DNA of 64,000 nt from Cladopsammia gracilis (lineage: Eukaryota > Cnidaria > Anthozoa > Scleractinia > Dendrophylliidae), in assembly GCA_022457155.1 (NCBI GenBank), contig JAJGOT010000357.1, positions 550,001 through 614,000 of the forward strand. The letters are read 5' to 3'. This document shows, piece by piece, positions 10,783 through 21,485 of this stretch (the first letter of the stretch is position 1; each line of letters opens with the position of its first letter). The notes beneath the pieces are model-generated. The model ran no database searches. It was not told where the DNA came from and worked only from the letters and a program-made list of their open reading frames with translations. The translations under genes and the position numbers were made by a program.

Positions 10783-10817
10783 CCCCCCCCCCGGACGTAA
10801 TAAACGATCGGTCCCTT
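10783..10817. mobile_element. Solo right end of the poly-G (GGGACCGATCG) family
   Basis: A run of C followed by GGACGTAATAAACGATCGGTCCCT matches the right terminus of the element at 2716-4346. No matching left end is found nearby, so it is a truncated copy. Confidence 0.65.
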
Positions 10818-11579
10818 AACAAATTGATTTAAAAAGATCGCGTATTCAAAATCCTGCGTTATTAATATACACTGCAGCAGAAAACACATTGATACAGGAA
10901 GCACGAGAAACTTTGATCGATTTATGACCGCCTTCAAACTTTGAGTTAAAAACAGTTCTTCTCCCGTCATAAGTGACTATTTGAAAAATAATCTATGCAG
11001 AAGAATTTTTTTATCCGTCGTTACCTTTTTTTAGTCACGCAAGTACTCTTGCATTCTTTAGAAAAATTTAATAATTTCTAATTTGAACACATTTATATAC
11101 TCGCAGAACATTCGGATATTATTCAAGCGTTGCAACTAAGCGAATAGTACATTGGAATTCACGGGATTTTTGACAAGCTGAACAACAGGAAAGAAATTGC
11201 GTTGTAAACATCGCAAGTGAATAGAACCTCTGGGAAGCCAAAAGTCAGCCAACTTGAGGTAAGCTTTTGATAGCCTTGGACTCTATCACCTAGCAAAAGT
11301 GCTTGAGGGAAAATAATATAGGGTACAACGTACTTGCTCCTGCAATTTTTAAGAAAATGTAATGTGGGAAATTAAAGCAAGCACTAATTTGCCGATAACT
11401 TTTAGGTGCTTCATAATTATTAGAAATGGAGGCAATACAACATGTAACACATCAGCAAATCGAATTAGCCTATTTCGAAAGAATACACGAAATTAGGATG
11501 CCTTACACTCCTATTTTAAAATGTGTGCAATAATATGTTTTAACAATTTCGGTAAGTTGCCATTTATGACAAGATTTGC

Positions 11580-11720
11580 TAGCCTGCGTAGCAGGCGCAT
11601 GAAAATAAATTTGGGCGCAAGAAGAAAAGGGTGCGCGAGGGAGACACTCGCGTGTCTCCCTCGCGCGCCCCGTTCTTACTTGCGCCCATATTATTTTTAT
11701 GCGCCTGCTACGCAGGCTAA
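11580..11720. mobile_element. Near-perfect palindromic MITE (AGCCTGCGTAGCAGGC)
   Basis: AGCCTGCGTAGCAGGCGCATG at the left and GCGCCTGCTACGCAGGCT at the right. The arms pair to a centre near 11650 in GAGACACTCGCGTGTCTC, and the whole unit could form a hairpin of about 140 nt. Short related ends occur at about 27427 and 13428. No coding potential. Confidence 0.72.
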
Positions 11721-12316
11721 AGATTTGCATGTCTTGAAATATTCACAAATTTATACCCCAAGAAAACTCAGACGCACTTTATTTTTAAAATCCTCCTAAA
11801 TATTTCAACAAAACTCAGCCATAATAGTTCCGACATTGTATCGTACCTGTACCTAAGACCAATTTTGCCAAAAACCTCAACACGCCCGGAAAATACTCCA
11901 TTAGGAAAATTACCCACAGCAACGCAGCGTTGCCAAGGAAGCTGCGATCTCAAAACTTTGAGCTGCATACTAAAGTTCAGTCTATTTGTAGTAGGTATAT
12001 AATGACATTCTTTAAAACGTCTTCTAGAGATGCTTTATGTTAAGGTAGAAAACTGGTAGTCGGGACGTCGAAAAACCATATCGAGCCACCTTAAACTAAC
12101 GAGAGATGCTTTCCAGGAAAGGATGTCAGTTAGTTCAATAGATTACAAAGGCTGAAAATTATAGCTTTCTCATTTCTTTACCGAGCTTAACATTTACCAT
12201 CATTCTTTATTTATCAAATAATTATAGTCGGAACCGTAAGTGACTGCGACCGCTTTCTTCAACGCTGGTGATTTGATTTTTTTCTACTGTTTTTAACTTC
12301 TGGTAAGCATTTTCAT
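11721..12316. other. No gene seen
   Basis: AT-rich sequence with no convincing exon, tandem repeat or terminal inverted repeat. Confidence 0.4.
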
Positions 12317-12417
12317 TGGGATCGTTGGGTAACCAAATTTAAGTTATGATTGGTTAATGGTTGCCTTTCGAAACCATCAACCGATCGTAACTTACAATGG
12401 TTACCCAAACGATCCCA
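12317..12417. repeat. Palindromic MITE (GGGATCGTT ends)
   Basis: GGGATCGTTGGGTAACCA pairs with TGGTTACCCAAACGATCCC across about 100 bp, with further pairing of TAAGTTA and TAACTTA. No coding content. Confidence 0.65.
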
Positions 12418-14747
12418 GAAAGCCTAGTGCCGAAAGCTGGTGCCCAGTCTCCCCTGAAGTTTGCGGAAGGGCAAATAAGAAACCATCTATAGTAAGGAAA
12501 TTCAAAGTACATTTATATATTACAAGTACTAATAATATCTACTGTGGTCAGTGTAGAATACTTTACCATCTTGGAGCACTCTTTCCTCCCATCTCTCCTG
12601 CAGAAACAAACAAATATGCAGCTGCCGTGTTAGTAGCTAATATAAACCATCACTTTACAATTATCGAAAACTTTTGCTTATCAGGGAATTAAGTGATTAA
12701 TGATTGTCCCATTCCAATAACTATCATGCAGGCAACTTTTAACAGTATTTAAATTCATAAGTTTACGTGCATGCAAATACAAAGTACTGTATACTGCACT
12801 GCTTAAATCTGTAAGTGTTCTACTTGTGTAGACCACATTGTACAACTGCTATCACTACACTTTATGCTGGCCACAGCCTGGCTTTAACCATGTACCACCA
12901 GATCTGTCAATTGTTCACCAATGTATCATATTTCAGAACAACCTCAACACAGGGTCTCTCTCATTGCTGGGAGAGCCACCTGAAGTCTCTACATGCGCGA
13001 TCTACTACATAACTGCTGTTTAAATGCACATCGCACAGAACATGTTACGGAAACACTAACATGTTGTTTTGCCACGGGTGATCATCGCCTTGTCTATAAA
13101 AAAGCCGAACCCATCACTGAATGTGCAATCAGACTCAATTTGCGCCAAGGACACGAGAATTTCATTTGAAAATTAATCATATTTAAATTCAAAGGTAACA
13201 AAGTTGGTTAATGACTGGAATTACTCCAAAATGTATCCAAAAAAATTATAGACTATGAACATTGACACTTTTTCCCTCGGGGATAGTTGACAAAATAAAT
13301 GAGTGAGTAGCAAAACCACTGCGCGCACGCGCTAAAACACCTATTAAACAGAATGCGATTCATGCGCGCGTATCCGTGTTTCGCTTCTTGTTTGATTATC
13401 CCTGACGGGATAGAAGAGTAGCCTGTCTACAAGTCGTTTTCTTTCCGACAGCGCGGCAGGCGCGTGAACGTATAGTGTATTGACCAGAGGAGCCGTCCTT
13501 TGAATTGTTTATTTTGACTTAAATAGCTGTGATTGGACAACTACGTTGCATGCGCGTCAATCAGGTACACTTAAATTGGTTCTTTTTTTGCTGTTTCTCT
13601 TTTAGATTCAAACTGATAGAAAATACACATTACTTTTTTTATTGGGATGAAGTTGACATAAATTTTTTAATCTCGAATTTTGTTATTGATACGATTAATT
13701 AGTAATTAGACTTCGTGTCATGCAACTGAGGCATAATCAAGCTCGTAATTTCAAATCGACCTCGCGCGATTTGAAATTAATCACCCCATTCCTTCCTTTA
13801 TTGTATCCATTTTGAAATCACTGTTGATCCTTGCAATCTGATTGGCTCTTAGCAGTGCGATTTATTTCCGAATCGAACTATTTTTTGCTCTAAATCGCAT
13901 CTTTACTCTAAATCGCATTACTTTTTGCTTTAAATCTTTGTTCTAAATCACATCTTGACACACGACGTCTAAGTCTTTCTGTTTTGCATACAAAATGAGA
14001 TGTAAAGGCATTTCCGGTTCCTTTTTTTTTACAAACCGGCTACTGGATCAATAAAATATTAGTACTCACTACAATTTTGGCAGCTTAAATTGTGCCATTT
14101 CAAAATGGATGTAACAAAGTGGTAATTGAATTTCGTGTCGTGCAATTTTGGTCTGAAATCATAAATTACATGTACACTCCACTCAATCTTTTTCCTTTTT
14201 TGTAAAGATCTTCAGTGAGTTGAAATAAAAAGATTGGATTGGATTGGATTGGATTGGATTGCTTTGTGTTCTTCTCGACGAGCAAACTTGGACACAAAAC
14301 CACGTTTTTAAAAAAATAACTTTAGTGGCTTACAGCATTACCGCAAAGCGCGATCCCTTCAAAATCTCTGTTAAATTTTAGCGAAATCAGCTTTCAAGTG
14401 TTCACGATATAATGTTTTTTAGAGTGATACCCCAGGTATGCCCCGCGACCACTTAAGATCAGGCCTTCATTTGCATGTACTCAAGAAGAACGCATGCCCA
14501 CAATGGAGGTCATAAAATAGGTAAATGACCCAAATTATTTCAAAATGTATCCATACAGCAATTATAGACAGTCAACAGTGCCAATTGTTTCTTAGGGATA
14601 GTTGACAAAATAAATGAGTGAGAAGCAAAACATGCGTGCACGCGCTAAAATATCTGTGTTTCGCTTCTTGTTTGGTTATGAAATAAAATAAATAAACTGT
14701 GCTAAGATAATATAGTTTCTTTTTTTTAACAAAAATTAACTACCCAC
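12418..14747. other. Gene-free stretch with dispersed repeat copies
   Basis: Two diverged direct copies of one repeat lie at about 13205-13400 and 14515-14680; both contain GATAGTTGACAAAATAAATG and GTGTTTCGCTTCTTGTTTG. Short GAATTTCGTGTCATGCAA-type motifs recur near 13710 and 14125. Open frames at 12815-13023 exist in two plus-strand frames at once and look non-coding. Confidence 0.5.
14233..14260. repeat. (GGATT)n microsatellite
   Basis: About five and a half tandem GGATT units. Confidence 0.85.
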
Positions 14748-14864
14748 CTGTTGCTGCTTGTCCTCCAGTTCAGATGATGAGTCAAGAAAAAGGCTGGGAT
14801 ACCTCCATTTCCAGTTGTCCTCTGATGGCCATTCATCTTCAGGTTTGGTGTTCCCTTCCCTTTC
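14748..14864 (-). CDS. 39-codon exon, probable linker of the NLR/ZU5 gene
   Basis: A minus-strand open stretch between acceptor TTATGGCAG and donor CAACAG|GTGGGT, exactly 39 codons, phase 0 at both ends. The translation is hydrophilic and acidic (KPEDEWPSEDNWKWRYP, DSSSELEDKQQQ). No domain is recognised. Phase and strand allow direct splicing from the NLR/LRR exon that ends at 21486. It does not fit the acidic exon at 5983 directly, so at least one further exon would be needed between. Coding status is supported by splice consensus and composition only. Confidence 0.5.
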
Positions 14865-15216
14865 CTGCCATAAATCACAAAAGAAAGAACATCAACCATC
14901 ATAACCTGAGAAAAGTCAACGGCCTCCCAGGTCTGAAGGTAACCGTTTGACCTAATAAGTGACAAGAAAAACAAACGAGCGAGCGCTAAAAAAACACCCA
15001 CTACATAATTTTTACTGCTCATACGTCAGTAAAACCTATGAAACTCGCATGCAAAACAGAAAGATCAAATGAAATAAAATGAAATGAAATTAATAAAGAA
15101 CTTCGGCGAATTGCACCCTTTTCTTTTTAAGAAATTTTCTGCCTGACCGATGTTTCATTCATTTCAAATATAAATTGTTTCTAAATGATCGGTGTAATAG
15201 CAGGTTCACGAAAATT

Positions 15217-15472
15217 TGGAGGCATAAAACCACACATTTCAACTTATACATGTTTCGACATTAACTTATGTCATCTTCAGTTACAAAAGTTGTAGTTTTA
15301 ATTTCCTATTAACTACAAAAATAGGTGTTGCATAATGCAATACATACAAATAGCAAATAACAATAACGTTGCAATTAAATAAATTGTACTACAATGTGTA
15401 CTACATTAGTATATGTCGAAACATGTATTATAAGTTGAAATGTGTTGTTTTATGCCTCCAAATTGTTTTTAA
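15217..15472. repeat. Inverted pair of a GTCGAAACATGTAT-type repeat
   Basis: AATTTGGAGGCATAAAACC...CATGTTTCGACAT on the left is mirrored by ATGTCGAAACATGTAT...GTTTTATGCCTCCAAATT on the right, separated by about 100 bp. It could be a short TIR element or two head-to-head retroelement tails. No coding content. Confidence 0.65.
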
Positions 15473-15972
15473 TATATAAATTTCAATGCGTGTTTTTAAA
15501 CACGGAACGAGCCCATAAAAGGGAAGGACACGCCCCCTTTGAAGCACTTTGTTGGCTTCCTAACTGATCAAATCTGATCGCAGTTGGCCAGTAGAAGGGA
15601 AAAGAGAACTTGTTTATTTCTTCCAACAGGGGATCGATTTATGAACAAATTACAAGCGAAATGCAAGACAAACCTGTAAAATGTAACATACCTGTAGTCG
15701 GCGTGATTTAAAGACCACAACGTAATTATTATCAAATTTCTTCACCCGATTCGAAAGAGTGTACCGTACTTAAGACAAAATTTATATACCGTGTACATAG
15801 TTAACTATGTCGTGTACGAGAAAATTTTAGCAGGAGGAAAATTTCACGGATTGTCGACTGAATTTGTTTTGCGGGAGGAGGTTTTTACGGATCGAGACAG
15901 CTAAAATTTCTGCTGGGAGGAAATGTTTGCGGTTTCTGGTCAAGTATAAATAAAATTCAAGGCAGTATCGGT

Positions 15973-16174
15973 ATAGACCTCTTAGCTTGTATGTTTTGTT
16001 TTCCCGATGTAGATCATATGATGTTACCCTAGAGAACTGTTTCTTTTCAATTTTGTTTTCTTCACATGCATATGTATGCATTATTTATGAAAAGACAAAG
16101 GACAAATTCCCTTGAGAACATCACATGACGTACATTGCCTGGGAAAACAAAACATACAAGCTAAAGAGGTCTAT
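15973..16174. mobile_element. Short TIR element (ATAGACCTCTTAGC ends)
   Basis: ATAGACCTCTTAGCTTGTAT...GTTTTCCC on the left and GGGAAAACAAAACATACAAG...AGAGGTCTAT on the right, about 200 bp. Terminal repeats are around 30 bp, and possible TA duplications flank it. Confidence 0.7.
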
Positions 16175-16568
16175 TACCGGAAGTTTCTATAGTTCCCATA
16201 GTTATGGTTGCTGTTCTAGCGCCAACATAAACATAAACAACGAGAAAACCTGAGTGAATTATTGTACATCCTTGTAAAAACGTATGAGTCGATTATGATA
16301 ACAGTCTCTGGTGACACAAGCGGAAAAGTACGGTTTTCCGTGAAAAGCCCTATGTGATAGCAAAAATTATTTTATTAATGGATGAGTCAATTCCAGCAGT
16401 GCCCATCTTCCCCCCCCTCCCTCCCTCCCCCCCACCCATTTACACATGTTGCTATCCCGGGGTGAGGCATTAGTAAATCTAGCTTGGCCGGGTGGGCGGG
16501 TATTAGCACATCCGTCATTTACCCCGGGGAATTTGACAGCCACGTGGCTTTGACCTTGCAGTTTGACA

Positions 16569-16747
16569 ATTCTCTATTTTCGAATTGCCCATAATACACT
16601 TTGTTTGCCCCCCAAATTTTGCATAAACTATTGTTTTAAAATGCTCTTGGGAATATGCAGTCCTCCCAAGAGCATTTACAAACAACAGTTTATGCAAAAT
16701 TTTGGGGGAAAACAAAGTGTATTATGGGCAATTCGAAAATAGAGAAT
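16569..16747. repeat. Hairpin MITE 1 inside the TIR element
   Basis: ATTCTCTATTTTCGAATTGC pairs with GCAATTCGAAAATAGAGAAT. The arms continue through ACACTTTGTTT and ATGCTCTTGGGA to a centre near 16655. Confidence 0.75.
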
Positions 16748-16912
16748 AAGCCCTTTTCACGGTTAACCTTTCTCATTTAAATCACAATAAAATTCAACAT
16801 GATTGCGAGGCAATTTCGGGCAGAAACGACAAAATTGCCCGAAATTGCCTCGCAACCACGCTGACTTTTATTGTAATGCAAATGAGAAAGGTTAACCGTG
16901 AAAAGGGCTATT
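16748..16912. repeat. Hairpin MITE 2, abutting hairpin 1
   Basis: GCCCTTTTCACGGTTAACC pairs with GGTTAACCGTGAAAAGGGC. The inner arms contain GCGAGGCAATTTCGGGCA and its complement, with a centre near 16828. It begins directly at the end of hairpin 1. Confidence 0.75.
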
Positions 16913-16920
16913 CTTCAAAC

Positions 16921-17046
16921 ATGACATCCTTCAAGGACTTTATTGGCAAGGACGAAGAGTTTGTCGGAAAATGGCTGGTCCAGCAAGGGCTAGAAAAGCT
17001 TGTAGACATTTTTAAAGGCATGTTTGACCGTTTTGTTTCTTTTTAA
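16921..17046 (+). CDS. Small open frame (41 codons), possible captured exon
   Basis: ATG at 16921 opens MTSFKDFIGKDEEFVGKWLV and continues QQGLEKLVDIFKGM to a TAA at 17044. Codon use and amphipathic character look coding, but I recognise no family and no clear splice donor. It starts just outside the second hairpin and lies inside a TIR element, so it may be host sequence captured by the transposon or the remnant of an interrupted first exon. Confidence 0.3.
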   Translation: MTSFKDFIGKDEEFVGKWLVQQGLEKLVDIFKGMFDRFVSF

Positions 17047-17142
17047 TATATCGTAAATGTCTTCATTTCAAAGACAAAAGAATTTAAGAAGATGCATACG
17101 TCTGTAGCCGCTTCTTGAATTAATCACTCATTAACAGCCGTT

Positions 17143-17215
17143 TGAACTACGGTGGAACTTCGATTTCTTGAACCTCGGTTTCTCGAACTTCCGGATACTC
17201 GAACGAAAAGCCGTT
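17143..17215. mobile_element. Pogo/Tigger-like terminal sequence fragment
   Basis: GGTGGAACTTCGATTTCTTG followed by repeated CTCGGTTTCTCGAAC and GGATACTCGAACG motifs resembles the repeated-motif termini of pogo/Tigger-type elements. Only one end is seen. Confidence 0.4.
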
Positions 17216-17293
17216 TCACTATAGTTCTATAAACAACATTAAAACTTGTACTGCATGATTTAATAGATGTAAACGGATGAATATAAACCTCAT

Positions 17294-17692
17294 TTTTTCT
17301 CAACTTCCAGTACTCTAGTCTGTTCACTGGCTCTAGCTACAAGACAAATATTATTTAAACTTGAGCTGTATGAGCCCGGGGGTGGGGCATTTACCGTTCT
17401 TTTTTGGCCCGACCGTGGGGAATTTGAAAGGCTTACTTGTCCCCGCCGTGGGGAATTTACCATTTTTTTTTTCAAGAAAAAAAAGGCAAATGACCGGGGG
17501 TTGACCCAGGGGGGCGGGGAGGGGGGAGGGATGGGCACTGCTGGAATTGACTCATCCATAACTTTCGCTAGCGTCTCCTATTATGTTCACTGTTAACAAG
17601 TTCTTATTAAGCCCATATACAGAGTTAAAACAAAATTTACTAATTTTTCTACGGGAGTATGTTTCTGCGGCGGAAAATTTTAAGGGAGACTT
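17294..17692. repeat. Left copy of a ~400-bp direct duplication flanking the LINE
   Basis: It runs from TTTTTCTCAACTTCCAG to TTTTAAGGGAGACTT and is repeated almost base for base at 18981-19381. The visible differences are length changes in homopolymers. It includes the right end of the 16378-17560 TIR element plus about 130 bp beyond it. Confidence 0.9.
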
Positions 17693-18980
17693 CTTGTCAT
17701 AGCTAGTAAAGTATTGGGTAAGATCCTCATTGAACGATTGAAGAGCGGAGTTGATAAGAGATTAAGATCAGAGCAAGCAGGATTCCGACAAGGAAGAAAC
17801 ACCACAGAGCAAATATTCATCTTGCGCAACATTATCGAACAGTCATATGAGTGGCAGGCCTCCCTAATTATCAACTTTATTGATTTTGAGAAAGCATTCG
17901 ACTCGCTACACCGACGTAGCCTCTGGGACATCATGAAGGCATATGGCATGCCAAGAAAGATCATAGAGATAGTCAAACTTTTATATCAAGATAGCGAGTG
18001 TGCAGTTCTCGATGGAGGTCACACATCTGAGTGGTTTAAAGTAGAGACAGGCGTAAAACAAGGTTGTGTGATGTCTGGGTTCCTGTTTCTCCTAGCCATT
18101 GACTGGATAATGTGCGAGACAACCAAGAATGCCAACACCAGAATAAGATGGAAGTTCATGAGCCAACTAGAAGACCTCGACTTCGCCGACGACATTGCAC
18201 TAATATCCACCACCCAACATCAGATGCAAAAGAAGACTGAGAAGCTCACTGAATCTGCCCAGAGAATAGGTTTAAATATCAGCAAGACCAAAACCCAAGT
18301 CATGAGACTAAACTGTAAGAACACAGAGCCAATCAAGTTCCAGAATGGCGACATCATCAAAGAAACCAAGGATTTTACCTATCTAGGAGCAGTTGTAAGC
18401 ACAGAGGGAGGTTGTGATAAAGATATGGATAGTAGGTTGAGTAAGGCCAAAGCAGCGTTTAGAAAGCTTAGGAGAATATGGAGCTCGAAACAGTACAACA
18501 GGAGAACCAAAGTCAGGCTATTTAACACCCTAGTCAAACCAGTCCTGCTATATGGAAGTGAGACATGGAAGACCAATGTCCAAGACAACAGAAAACTTGA
18601 TTCCTTCCAGTACCAGTGCCTTAAAAGAAGCTTGGGCATATTCTGGCCATATATAGTATCTATCGACGAGCTTAATGAAAGAACGGGGTGTATGAGGATG
18701 AGCATGGAAGTTAGGAAAAGGAGATGGAGGTTTTTGGGGCATATTCTTAGAATGCCCAGAGAACATCACTGCGCCACGGCGCTTTCCTGGACACCTATGG
18801 GCAAAAGGAAGGTCGGTCGCCCCAAAACAACCTGGCGCCGAACTGTGGAGAAAGAGAGAGCAACGGAAGGCTGGAGGTCTTGGGAGGAAGTACGAACCCT
18901 GGCCAAGGACAGAGATAAGTGGAAAAAGTGCTGTGCGGCCTTATGCGCAACCGAGCGCGAAGAAGGAAGGTAAGGTAAGG
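17693..18980 (+). mobile_element. 5'-truncated LINE insertion with (GGTAA)n tail
   Basis: The 1.29-kb block lies exactly between two ~400-bp direct repeats. It starts inside the reverse-transcriptase frame and ends in GGAAGGTAAGGTAAGG, a short tandem tail rather than poly-A. Truncation at the 5' end, a microsatellite-type 3' end and flanking duplications are hallmarks of target-primed LINE insertion, with RTE-like or similar short-tailed clades favoured. Confidence 0.82.
17696..18973 (+). pseudogene. Reverse transcriptase (non-LTR retrotransposon), 5' truncated
   Basis: About 425 codons without interruption. From the internal start at 17714, the RT blocks follow in order: QAGFRQGR (residues 21-28), FIDFEKAFDS with the first catalytic Asp (55-64), TGVKQGC (112-118), LDFADDIAL with the catalytic Asp pair (155-163), FTYLGAVVS and KPVLLYGSETW. 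The C-terminus has RRWRFLGHILRM and a basic GRPKTTWRR end. The endonuclease domain and N-terminal fingers are absent by truncation, so the copy cannot be active. The stop codon TAA lies in the terminal GGTAA repeat. The lack of frame damage suggests a fairly young insertion. Confidence 0.9.
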
Positions 18981-19381
18981 TTTTTCTCAACTTCCAGTAC
19001 TCTAGTCTGTTCACTGGCTCTAGCTACAAGACAAATATTATTTAAACTTGAGCTGTATGAGCCCGGGGGTGGGGCATTTACCGTTCTTTTTTGGCCCGAC
19101 CGTGGGGAATTTGAAAGGCTTACTTGTCCCCGCCGTGGGGAATTTACCATTTTTTTTTTTCAAGAAAAAAAAAGGCAAATGACCGGGGGTTGACCCAGGG
19201 GGGCGGGGAGGGGGGAGGGATGGGCACTGCTGGAATTGACTCATCCATAACTTTCGCTAGCGTCTCCTATTATGTTCACTGTTAACAAGTTCTTATTAAG
19301 CCCATATACAGAGTTAAAACAAAATTTACTAATTTTTCTACGGGAGTATGTTTCTGCGGCGGAAAATTTTAAGGGAGACTT
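18981..19381. repeat. Right copy of the ~400-bp direct duplication
   Basis: It matches 17294-17692 throughout, including the GGGGAATTT blocks and the TIR end GACTCATCCAT. It differs by one or two bases in A/T runs. It ends at the point where the left copy meets the LINE. Confidence 0.9.
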
Positions 19382-19731
19382 TTTTTTGCGGATCGAAAGA
19401 AATCCGCAAAAATTTATAACTCCGCAAAATTAAACTTTTACACGGTAGCCGAATTTCTTTCAAATATTTAGTTCATATTCAAGACATTGTATCTTGTTTT
19501 TGTATGTTCTTTTTATTTTCCGTTGTTACTACATTCGTTTTCTACATACTTGACATTTGAATGTTATTACCATTGATGCATGACCGGTCGACCGAAACGA
19601 ATATTCCTGCAGATGTAAACAACAGAAAAAGCTCAAAACTTCTCGGCTCGCCGGCGGAAACGTTTTTGTCAGCATCTATATGAAATATTCCATGGAAGTT
19701 AAAGGAGGTCTTCCCCGTCCCTAGCCGTCGA

Positions 19732-19848
19732 ATGTTTTCGATGCAAAGTTTTGAAGCCGATAAAACGTCCAACGCTAGCGGCGTTCACATTATGTCCGAC
19801 GGAAATCAGATAAAGCCATCTTCTGTCGATCCTTCGTACCTAGGAAAG
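19732..19848 (+). CDS. Candidate first coding exon of an unidentified gene
   Basis: An ATG at 19732 opens 39 codons (MFSMQSFEADKTSNASGVHI, SDGNQIKPSSVDPSYLGK) and ends in a GGAAAG|GTAAAG donor at phase 0. The surrounding 300 bp are richer in GC and CpG than their neighbours, as expected near a promoter. The peptide looks like a disordered protein N-terminus, but no family is recognised and no second exon is identified in the window. It lies on the strand opposite to the NLR/ZU5 exons. Confidence 0.4.
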
Positions 19849-20448
19849 GTAAAGGCCTTCGTTTCCTTGCTCTTGTTTCTTTAATTATTACCCCACCGCT
19901 AAACAAAACGAACGACCTATAAAGTGACTCCATTTCGCTGGCAAGGATTTGAAGAATAACCTGTTTCGAGACACAGTTTGTTTAGGTTCATTTAGTAAGC
20001 TTAAATGAAGATCGGACCATAACTCGAAGAAACGAATTCTGAAGAAAACAATGACGGATAAAAATAACTTTCTGAATTTCCCTCCTGTATCCATCTTCTT
20101 CAATTAAAAATCCTTTCTCGCCAGCTCTCTGAATGCGGGAATCTCTCAACGCGCTAAAATAAGACCTTCGGCAATAAACCAATCAAATGCGCCCATTTTT
20201 TGATTGACATGTTGAACAGCTCAAAATCGTAATTGACACCTGTAAATCACGCTAGTGTCACGTGTCGATATATAGCCAATCAGCTGCTGCCATGTCACTA
20301 GCCTTCTTTCCCGCCACTGTGAATGAAATGACAACGTTGCTCGTTGATTTCGTAGTTTGTTGTTCGCTTTCGTTCGCTTTAGTTGAATCGCTCAGAAAAA
20401 AATAGCGTAAAACAAGTCGGAGAAACTTTATAGCGCCAACAGCTCAAG

Positions 20449-20658
20449 ATGGACTCGAACAATGAATTGGAAAAGACTGCGGAAACTTTAGTGAGTGAAG
20501 ATGTGTCCTTTACTTACAAAGATGCTAAAAGGTTCAGTTCGTCGCACCTGAAGCGAACAAAAATACGCAGAAGAAGATGCAGAGCGCACTGGATTGGTGA
20601 AGTCGTTTTAAACGAAAACGAAACAAGAAAGCATATAGGAATACCACTGCTAGAATAA
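20449..20658 (+). CDS. Unidentified 69-codon open frame
   Basis: It starts at ATG (MDSNNELEKTAETL) and has a basic middle (KRTKIRRRRCRAHW). A GTGAGT donor-like site after codon 14 could make the first 42 nt an initial exon. The upstream 150 bp contain GTTCGCTTT repeats and an unmethylated-looking CpG-rich patch. No homologue is recognised. It could be a lineage-specific gene start or chance. Confidence 0.28.
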   Translation: MDSNNELEKTAETLVSEDVSFTYKDAKRFSSSHLKRTKIRRRRCRAHWIGEVVLNENETRKHIGIPLLE

Positions 20659-20659
20659 G

Positions 20660-21485
20660 ATGTTTGCACTAGCAGATTTATTTTATCTGTGAAAAACATT
20701 ATTGTGGTGAGCAATGAGCCAACATCTCTCAGAATAATTTACCTACGGTACAGCGAATATTTTGTGGAAGGACAAGCAATTACCAAATCGTGAGACACTT
20801 TAGTCACAACAAAAGCAGCTTAAAAGACCTTTTCGTAAATTTCCTGGACTCTTAGAGGACCTTTAATAAGTTTATTCAGTTTTGGAATCGAATAGGAATC
20901 CTTCACGGCTGGACGATTCAAATTGAAATTGTGAGTTTATACTGTGTGTTATGATTTCATTTGCAAATTGTTTGTTTGAATTGAACATTAAACTCGTTTG
21001 CCTTTATGCTTGTTATTCATCGCTTATTGTGAATTAAAATTCATTCAGAAATGAATACTGTGGAATGTTTGTGTTATTTTACGTAATTAATGTGTGGGGT
21101 TATACGGAAATCTTGCCTAAAATTCTGTTTTCATGTTCAACTCGTTATCTCACGAGTCAGAGTTTAGCACTCGAAGAAAAATTTCATATCTCATCGCTCC
21201 AATGAAAGCTTTTTATTTATTTATATTTATATGCTGATACTCGGCTAAAACATTTGTTGTATTTAACTTGATTAATTTAACGGAATGAATTTGAAATGAG
21301 TTGTGCTACAATTAATCTGCTGAACTATGAAATTTATTTTCAAAAGCAAATCTCATGTTTTTGTCAAATCAACTGACAAGAGAAGGAAAAACAGAAAAAC
21401 CAAGAGCTGAATATTTAATATATTAATTAATATATTTAATATAAAATATACTGTAAACAAATTGTAAAAACATTGGAAAACTTAC
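20660..21485. other. No gene seen
   Basis: AT-rich DNA with no exon, tandem or inverted repeat recognised. It forms the left flank (intron) of the NLR exon. Confidence 0.45.

Larger units (their letters stand above)
10072..11579. other. Gene-free stretch with repeat debris
   Basis: No exon is recognised. It contains a short tandem motif at 10589-10655 and an isolated poly-G-family terminus at 10783-10817. The rest shows no structure that I can name. Confidence 0.5.
16378..17560. mobile_element. TIR element with G/C-rich subterminal repeats
   Basis: ATGGATGAGTCAATTCCAGC at the left and GCTGGAATTGACTCATCCAT at the right enclose about 1.18 kb. The subterminal regions carry repeated GGGGAATTT(A/G) blocks (16530, 17415, 17450). 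The interior holds two palindromes (16569-16747 and 16748-16912) and a short open frame. Its right third was duplicated together with flanking DNA around the LINE insertion that follows. Confidence 0.75.

Noticed and set aside
12815..13023. Overlapping plus-strand ORFs
   Set aside because: Two frames are open over the same DNA, with no splice sites or family motifs. Probably repeat-derived.
15827..16081. 84-codon minus-strand ORF
   Set aside because: It overlaps the end of a short TIR element and shows no protein-like pattern or homology.
18379..19244. Minus-strand ORFs across the LINE
   Set aside because: Shadows of the reverse transcriptase and of the duplicated G/C-rich flank.
17294..19381. 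Long terminal repeats of an LTR retrotransposon
   Set aside because: The repeats contain the end of an unrelated TIR element, lack TG...CA ends and a primer-binding site, and the enclosed RT is of LINE type.
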